Assembly: GCA_052173655.1 (NCBI GenBank)
Contig: JBQMYD010000005.1
Location: 175,810 to 239,809 of the forward strand
DNA length: 64,000 nucleotides
Direction of reading: 5' to 3'
DNA from: RGIG9060 sp052173655
GTDB taxonomy: Bacteria > Spirochaetota > Spirochaetia > Treponematales > Treponemataceae
How positions within the stretch are numbered: the first letter of the stretch is position 1; each line of letters opens with the position of its first letter. The notes below the pieces were generated by a model, which saw only the letters and a list, made by a program, of their open reading frames with translations, was not told where the DNA came from and did not search any database. The position numbers and the translations under genes are program-made. Of this stretch, positions 59,744-64,000 are shown piece by piece.

Positions 59744-61909
59744 TCAGTTAAAATCGGTTTTACCGTAGTACAAATATTCGTAAATCATAGAGGCTGTAAA
59801 AATCTTTTTACCGTAATCTCTACTTTCTTCATAAGGCAACATTTCAATAAAAATATCGATTGGAACGCCCGCATATTTTTTATGCCAGCTACGTACTCTA
59901 GATATTCCGCTGTTATAAGAAATTAGTGCACTCATAACAGAACCGTCCAAACGTCTTATCAATTCCGAAAGATAAAACGTTCCAAAATGAATGTTTGTTT
60001 TAGGATCGCTAAGGTCAAAATCCATTTTTTTTAACTTTCTTCCAATGTCGGCAGCTGTAGAAGGCATCAATTGACAAAGACCAACTGCCCCTGCAGCTGA
60101 ATGTACATTTTTGTCAAAAAAACTCTCCGACCGTATTAATCCTAAAAGCAAACTTTCTTCTATATTGTATTCTTTTGAATATTTTTTTATTTCAGAATAG
60201 AAAAAACGAGGATAAAAAAGTTTTAAAAGCTCTGCATCTTTTTCAAACCCCTTTGAAGAAATTGCAGCTCCGGCAAGTCGTAAACTGTAATGACATAACG
60301 AATCATTTTTTTGTGCTAATAAGTTAATTTGTTTTGCATACCGTGCTAATTGTTCGTAACCAACAAAAGTTTTATATTTTAAATATGTAGCGTAAAGCTC
60401 TTTTACGTTTTTATGTTTAAGACATGCATCTAAAAAATCTGCAACCTCTGAACTCTTTTTTTTCTCTAAGCTTACAAAGTTTTTATTAGCCGACAAAATT
60501 TTTATAGTTTCGTGCAAAGGTAATTTCAATCGTTTTGCACTTGCCATAACATAATAAGTTTGAGCATAAGGATTTTCCATTGCTGAAAAAAACAATTTTT
60601 CCGCATCCAAGTCTTTAAACTGTTCATGATTTACAAAATTTTCCTGCAAAAGTCTTGCACAAAGATAATAATAACCGCTTTTCACGTCATCCGGAGCAAA
60701 TAAATCTACAAGTTTTTTTAATTTACAAAAATCAGTCCACTGTCGTTGCGAGATTTGAGTCAAAAATACAGAATAAAACAAATCCGAATAATAAAATTTA
60801 TCTTTAAAAGTTGAACCGTATTTTTGTATGCCATCAATCAAAGTTTTTTCACTTTCTTTTTGCAATACTTTTAAAAAATACCAAAGTGAATTATCATAAT
60901 CTTTTTCTGAAACAGAACTTTGCATTGCATTAATAAAATTTTGTTTTGCATTGAAATAATATTTTTTTCCTGCTTTTTCATAAAGACGGGCTGCATAAAA
61001 ATAAAAGTAAAATTTTTCATTTTCTACGCCGGTTGCAACATCTTCAAATGTTTTTGCCCAATCCTGATAAACCACACCGGATCCGTATAGCAAAGTCTTT
61101 CCTATATCAGAAATTTGTACCGAAGTTAGATTTTCAAACTTTATCTGAGAAAATTGAGTTTCAAAAATTTTAAGAGCTTTTCCGTAGCAGTAATTAAATA
61201 CTTCATGGCGAAGTTCAAAAAGATGAATATCTGTTAATCTTAAATCAGAATTTTTGCTTAAGATTTCAAAAATTTTTAGACTTTCAATACTTTGAGAATT
61301 TTGAAAATTTTGAGAAAAATTTTCGTGCCAAAATTTTTCATGATATTCATTAAATTTTTTTTGAGAAAACCAGTCCTGCACAAATTTTTTTTCAGAACTC
61401 AAGACCGACTTACTTTCTGAAAGCTTTAAGATAGAACAAAACTTGCAATACTCAAACCATTCAACTTCAGCTGTTGAAAGATTTGGAGAAAATGTTGAAA
61501 AATTGGAAGAAATTTTAAAAAATTCATTGCTATTTAAAAATAAATCAGCATTTTTTATTGCTTTTTTATATTGTTTATTTTCCAGCAACGCTTGAACATA
61601 CATATTATAAACAATTATTTCAGGATTTTTACAAGACTTTATTGCTTTTTTTGTCCATGCAAGCTTTTGTGAAGCACTTGCATCATAAAAAATTTTTTGC
61701 AATGCAAGTGATACCTCAATAGGATTTTTACTACCTAGCGATTTTTCAAAGCATTTTTGAGCTTTTTGAAATTCCCCTTTTTCCTGTAATTTTAAAGCTT
61801 TAAAACAATTAGCCGAAACACTTGAAGCCCAAACAGAAAGAGAACAAAAAAATAACAAAAACAAAATTAAAAATAAACGAGAAGAAAGATTCTTAAAATT
61901 TTTACCCAT
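59744..61909 (-). CDS. soluble-type lytic transglycosylase with long helical N-terminus
   Basis: A 721-residue periplasmic enzyme that cleaves peptidoglycan between MurNAc and GlcNAc. Residues 1-30 are a signal peptide. About 30-560 are helical hairpin repeats resembling the Slt70 superhelix. The SLT domain is at about 575-710: LIRSESFFDKNVHSAAGAVGLCQLMPSTA holds the catalytic Glu and the GLxQLMP motif, followed by NIHFGTFYLSELI and ISYNSG. In T. pallidum relatives such enzymes are kept despite a thin wall. It lies directly after the LysM gene (12 bp), also aimed at the wall, so the two are likely co-transcribed. Confidence 0.9.
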   Translation of the reverse strand: MGKNFKNLSSRLFLILFLLFFCSLSVWASSVSANCFKALKLQEKGEFQKAQKCFEKSLGSKNPIEVSLALQKIFYDASASQKLAWTKKAIKSCKNPEIIVYNMYVQALLENKQYKKAIKNADLFLNSNEFFKISSNFSTFSPNLSTAEVEWFEYCKFCSILKLSESKSVLSSEKKFVQDWFSQKKFNEYHEKFWHENFSQNFQNSQSIESLKIFEILSKNSDLRLTDIHLFELRHEVFNYCYGKALKIFETQFSQIKFENLTSVQISDIGKTLLYGSGVVYQDWAKTFEDVATGVENEKFYFYFYAARLYEKAGKKYYFNAKQNFINAMQSSVSEKDYDNSLWYFLKVLQKESEKTLIDGIQKYGSTFKDKFYYSDLFYSVFLTQISQRQWTDFCKLKKLVDLFAPDDVKSGYYYLCARLLQENFVNHEQFKDLDAEKLFFSAMENPYAQTYYVMASAKRLKLPLHETIKILSANKNFVSLEKKKSSEVADFLDACLKHKNVKELYATYLKYKTFVGYEQLARYAKQINLLAQKNDSLCHYSLRLAGAAISSKGFEKDAELLKLFYPRFFYSEIKKYSKEYNIEESLLLGLIRSESFFDKNVHSAAGAVGLCQLMPSTAADIGRKLKKMDFDLSDPKTNIHFGTFYLSELIRRLDGSVMSALISYNSGISRVRSWHKKYAGVPIDIFIEMLPYEESRDYGKKIFTASMIYEYLYYGKTDFN

Positions 61910-61921
61910 CAGTCGCTCATT

Positions 61922-63520
61922 TTATCTGGGAGGAATATCCAAAATTGCTCCTGAAATAATGATATCAGGGTCTTCAAGATGATTATATTCTGCAATGACG
62001 ACATATAACCAAGGATTTTTATAATAAGTCTTTGAAATATCCCAAAGAGTATCTCCCCATTTTACCTTGTACTTTATCACATTTGCATTTGATTTTTTCT
62101 CGATCGGAACGGCAGGTTTTACAACCGGCTGTTCAACAATAATAATTTCATCCTCTTTTGCACTTTCTGCAGAAGTCAATTCAATTATTTCATCGATCTT
62201 TTCTTTTTTAGGGCTCTCTTTTTCTTCAAAAACTTTTTCAATCTTTTCAATCTTTTCAATCTTTTCCGGTTTTAAAGTTTTTGATTTGTCCTTCTTTTTG
62301 GAAATCTTTTCAATAGGCTTTACTTCAGGTATATTCTTTTTAGATTTTCCTTTTTTGCCGAATAAAAAGAAAGCGGCAAGTATTGCAATACAAAGCAAAG
62401 CACAAACACAAACAATCAAAACGGAAACAAGAAGCTTTCTCTTTTTTGCAGAAGACGTTTCATCAAAGGTATCCTTATCATAAAGTGCACTGAATTCCAT
62501 GTTGGAAGTTGAATCAAAATCAGCAGTTTTTTTACCGACAAATTCTTTATCTTCGATATCAAAACTATCAGGATCAAAATCATCTTCCGGAAGTTTTATG
62601 TCATCAAAATTTATATCGTCTGCAACCGAAGAATCGGTTTCAAAAGACATTGCATCGGAAGAAGAACTGTCAAGCGAATTTTCATCCAAATTAGGTAATT
62701 CAAAATCATCAATAGAACTCGAAGCTTCCAAGTCGGAAGAAGAACTGTCAAGCGAATTTTCATCCAAATTAGGTAACTCAAAATCATCGGAGCTTTCAGA
62801 AGTTGAAGTAGTTTCAACAGAATCAGTAGGCACGTCAATTGAAGATGAAGAAAAATCATCATCGATGGAAAACTCATCTATACCGGAACCTACTGCATTT
62901 TCCGAATCCGAGGAAGTTCCCATAGAAGTAAAAAGTTCGGAGTCTTCTGCCGTAGCTATATTCAAAGATTCATCCTCCATAATATTTCCGGTTGGAATAT
63001 CTATTTCCTGTTCCGAAAAATCATTTAAAGGATCGGAACCTTCCTCCAATATAGAATCAATATCTCCGAATTCATCTAAATTCATATCTTCTTTATCGCC
63101 AGCCATATTTTCCTCCAAATTTTCTTGCAATCCGTTAAAATCTTTAATAACTGAAAAATCCGGAAAGCTTGTTCTTTGGGAATCTTCAAGTTTTACCAAA
63201 GAAACAGAAGTTTGATTATGCTCTCCGGTCTCCGAATCTTTTATTTCTGCAGATAAAACATCGTTTTCATCCAAACTTATTTTTAAAATTAAGGACGGTA
63301 CCTCTTTAGGACGAGGCAACAAATCTTTAATTAACAGAGAATCCACGTAATCTTGATCAGATAATTCATCAGAATCCGACTTGTATAAATCAAGCTGAAC
63401 AGTTGTTTGATCATCTCTTACGGTTGTTAGCTCAAGAGTCTTTGTCTGAGGAACGCCTTCTTCCAGAATCGGATAAAAGGAACCGTCCGCAAGTTTTATA
63501 CCTATTCTATTATTGTTCAT
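61922..63520 (-). CDS. Hsp70 substrate-binding-domain/LysM membrane protein
   Basis: A 532-residue protein. Residues 5-110 resemble the beta-sandwich substrate-binding domain of DnaK (IGIKLADGSFYPILEEG, then LPRPKEVPSLILKISLDENDVLSAEIKDSETG), with no ATPase domain before it. Residues 115-355 are an acidic Asp/Ser/Glu linker with a duplicated 19-residue unit (245-263 and 271-289). Residues 363-388 are a membrane helix. A Lys-rich periplasmic stretch with Ile-Glu-Lys repeats (419-430) leads to a C-terminal LysM (482-532, YKVKWGDTLWDISKTYY). So the Hsp70-like part is cytoplasmic and LysM binds the wall. The lytic transglycosylase gene follows 12 bp later. Confidence 0.85.
   Translation of the reverse strand: MNNNRIGIKLADGSFYPILEEGVPQTKTLELTTVRDDQTTVQLDLYKSDSDELSDQDYVDSLLIKDLLPRPKEVPSLILKISLDENDVLSAEIKDSETGEHNQTSVSLVKLEDSQRTSFPDFSVIKDFNGLQENLEENMAGDKEDMNLDEFGDIDSILEEGSDPLNDFSEQEIDIPTGNIMEDESLNIATAEDSELFTSMGTSSDSENAVGSGIDEFSIDDDFSSSSIDVPTDSVETTSTSESSDDFELPNLDENSLDSSSSDLEASSSIDDFELPNLDENSLDSSSSDAMSFETDSSVADDINFDDIKLPEDDFDPDSFDIEDKEFVGKKTADFDSTSNMEFSALYDKDTFDETSSAKKRKLLVSVLIVCVCALLCIAILAAFFLFGKKGKSKKNIPEVKPIEKISKKKDKSKTLKPEKIEKIEKIEKVFEEKESPKKEKIDEIIELTSAESAKEDEIIIVEQPVVKPAVPIEKKSNANVIKYKVKWGDTLWDISKTYYKNPWLYVVIAEYNHLEDPDIIISGAILDIPPR
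62231..62266 (-). repeat. 9-bp tandem repeat encoding Ile-Glu-Lys units
   Basis: About four copies of a 9-bp unit (AATCTTTTC on the plus strand) encode the repeated Glu-Lys-Ile of residues 419-430 of the LysM protein. Copy number changes would stay in frame. Confidence 0.75.
62654..62788 (-). repeat. tandem duplication of a 78-bp period in the acidic linker
   Basis: Two copies of a roughly 57-bp block (62654-62710 and 62732-62788) are almost identical at DNA level and encode the same 19 residues, separated by 21 bp. The near-identity of synonymous sites suggests a recent duplication or ongoing conversion. Confidence 0.85.
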
Positions 63521-63644
63521 TTTTTATGAAAACTCCACTTTAATGTTATTATGCAAGAAGATAATTGTCAATTATTTTATTGAAAATGGGAACAAAATCA
63601 AAAAAAAAGAAAAATTGATTCAAATTTACACAAATTTTAGAAAC

Positions 63645-63684
63645 AAAAAAAACTTGCCGGACTAAAACTATTTTCAGTCCGGCA
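63645..63684 (-). terminator. intrinsic terminator of the MCP gene
   Basis: TGCCGGACT and AGTCCGGCA form a perfect 9-bp stem, followed on the minus strand by eight T two bases later. The rest of the 190-bp gap (63521-63710) shows no other feature I can name. Confidence 0.88.
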
Positions 63685-63710
63685 GTAAAAATACAATACT
63701 TAAACCTTTA

Positions 63711-64000
63711 TTAAACCTTAAACTTACCCACTTCTGAAGATAAGTTTTCTATAGAAGTTTTATTTTTTTGCGTCATCTCATTTACTTCCTGAACGGCATT
63801 TGTAATTTGAATTGAACCTGCCGACATCTCGTTCATGCTTTCGGTTATAACTCGCGTTAGGTCATCCAGCCTATGCATTTCTTCTGCAATCTGCTCTCCG
63901 CCCTTTAACATCTCCTCAGAACCGTTTTTTACCTTGCCGGTTACTACGTTTATGTCTCGTATTGCGGATAAAACCTCTTTGCTGCCGTTTTCCTGCTCTT
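63711..64000 (-). CDS. methyl-accepting chemotaxis protein, C-terminal part (cut by window edge)
   Basis: The final 96 residues of a chemoreceptor; the reading frame is open to the window end, with the first full codon at 63998. The segment EQENGSKEVLSAIRDIN belongs to the methylation helix (C-terminal bundle) of MCPs, and ITESMNEMSAGSIQITNAVQEVNEMTQKNKTSIENL continues the coiled coil to the C-terminus. There is no CheR-binding pentapeptide. The ligand-binding and membrane parts lie outside the window. Confidence 0.92.
   Translation of the reverse strand, partial: EQENGSKEVLSAIRDINVVTGKVKNGSEEMLKGGEQIAEEMHRLDDLTRVITESMNEMSAGSIQITNAVQEVNEMTQKNKTSIENLSSEVGKFKV

Noticed and set aside
1..64000. 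CRISPR array, prophage or insertion sequence
   Set aside because: No regularly spaced repeats, cas genes, transposase, integrase or terminal inverted repeats were found.
1..64000. tRNA or rRNA genes
   Set aside because: The short intergenic regions were read on both strands for T-loop and anticodon-arm patterns; none was convincing.

Overview
This window reads as a low-GC (roughly one third G+C) spirochaete chromosome, most likely Treponema or a close relative. The pointers are an EF-G whose G1 motif is HIDSGKTT (the spirochaete/mitochondrial EFG1 type), flagellar export chaperones fliS and a FlgN-like gene behind a textbook FliA (sigma-28) promoter, many lipoproteins with loose spirochaetal lipoboxes, beta-barrel-like proteins ending in Phe, and a chemotaxis receptor. 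The genus is an inference. I saw no rRNA, tRNA, insertion sequence, prophage or CRISPR array. Coding density is high, every main gene looks intact, and no gene-free stretch exceeds about 300 bp.

Layout. 1-3.6 kb: a small membrane protein, DUF3793 plus flavodoxin, and an isolated hisH-hisF pair with queD. 3.6-12.8 kb: a clostripain-like lipoprotein, fhs, a YfcE-like phosphoesterase, an acyl-ACP thioesterase, an auxin-efflux-type carrier, an ABC-F ATPase, a phosphopantetheinyl transferase and rlmJ. 12.9-18.9 kb (minus): rex, serC, serA, a DJ-1 protein, then a polar amino-acid ABC transporter. 19.1-25.1 kb (minus): a tolC-MFP-RND efflux operon ending in a PII-like protein. 25.2-30.5 kb: a Ca/Na antiporter, a rhomboid, exonuclease III, clpA and an ACT protein. 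30.5-39.2 kb: a structured leader, an alpha/beta hydrolase, a 1000-residue outer-membrane metalloprotease, EF-G, a RecA-like ATPase and malQ. 39.3-46.4 kb: fliS, flgN-like, polA, coaE, a SPOR protein and a putative beta-barrel protein. 46.4-52 kb: nagB, an NCS2 uracil permease, a LolD-like ATPase and a GGDEF/EAL protein. 52-56.5 kb (minus): a likely six-gene operon of mazG, clpP, a DbpA-type RNA-binding protein, an MBL hydrolase, a lipoprotein and a phosphoesterase. 56.6-64 kb: an Fe-alcohol dehydrogenase, a lipoprotein behind a G9 tract, uppP, a lytic transglycosylase, a LysM protein with an Hsp70-like substrate-binding domain, and the 3' end of an MCP gene.

Strongest observations. (1) Nine genes that appear to lead transcription units (hisH, fhs, the YfcE-like gene, ABC-F, xth, clpA, polA, mazG, uppP) have a -10 hexamer ending only 5-8 nt before the start codon and no usable Shine-Dalgarno, which points to leaderless mRNAs. 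(2) The amino-acid-binding lipoprotein is circularly permuted: its lobe-II half comes before the usual N-terminal half. (3) An Hsp70 substrate-binding beta-domain without an ATPase is joined through an acidic linker and a membrane segment to a periplasmic LysM. (4) A G9 tract serves as the Shine-Dalgarno of a lipoprotein gene and is half buried in a hairpin, a good candidate for slipped-strand variation. (5) A nested-helix leader before the alpha/beta hydrolase has a loop complementary to the start-codon region. (6) An exact Rex operator sits inside a perfect 16-bp inverted repeat just upstream of rex.

All calls come from reading the sequence and recalling families. No database search was run.
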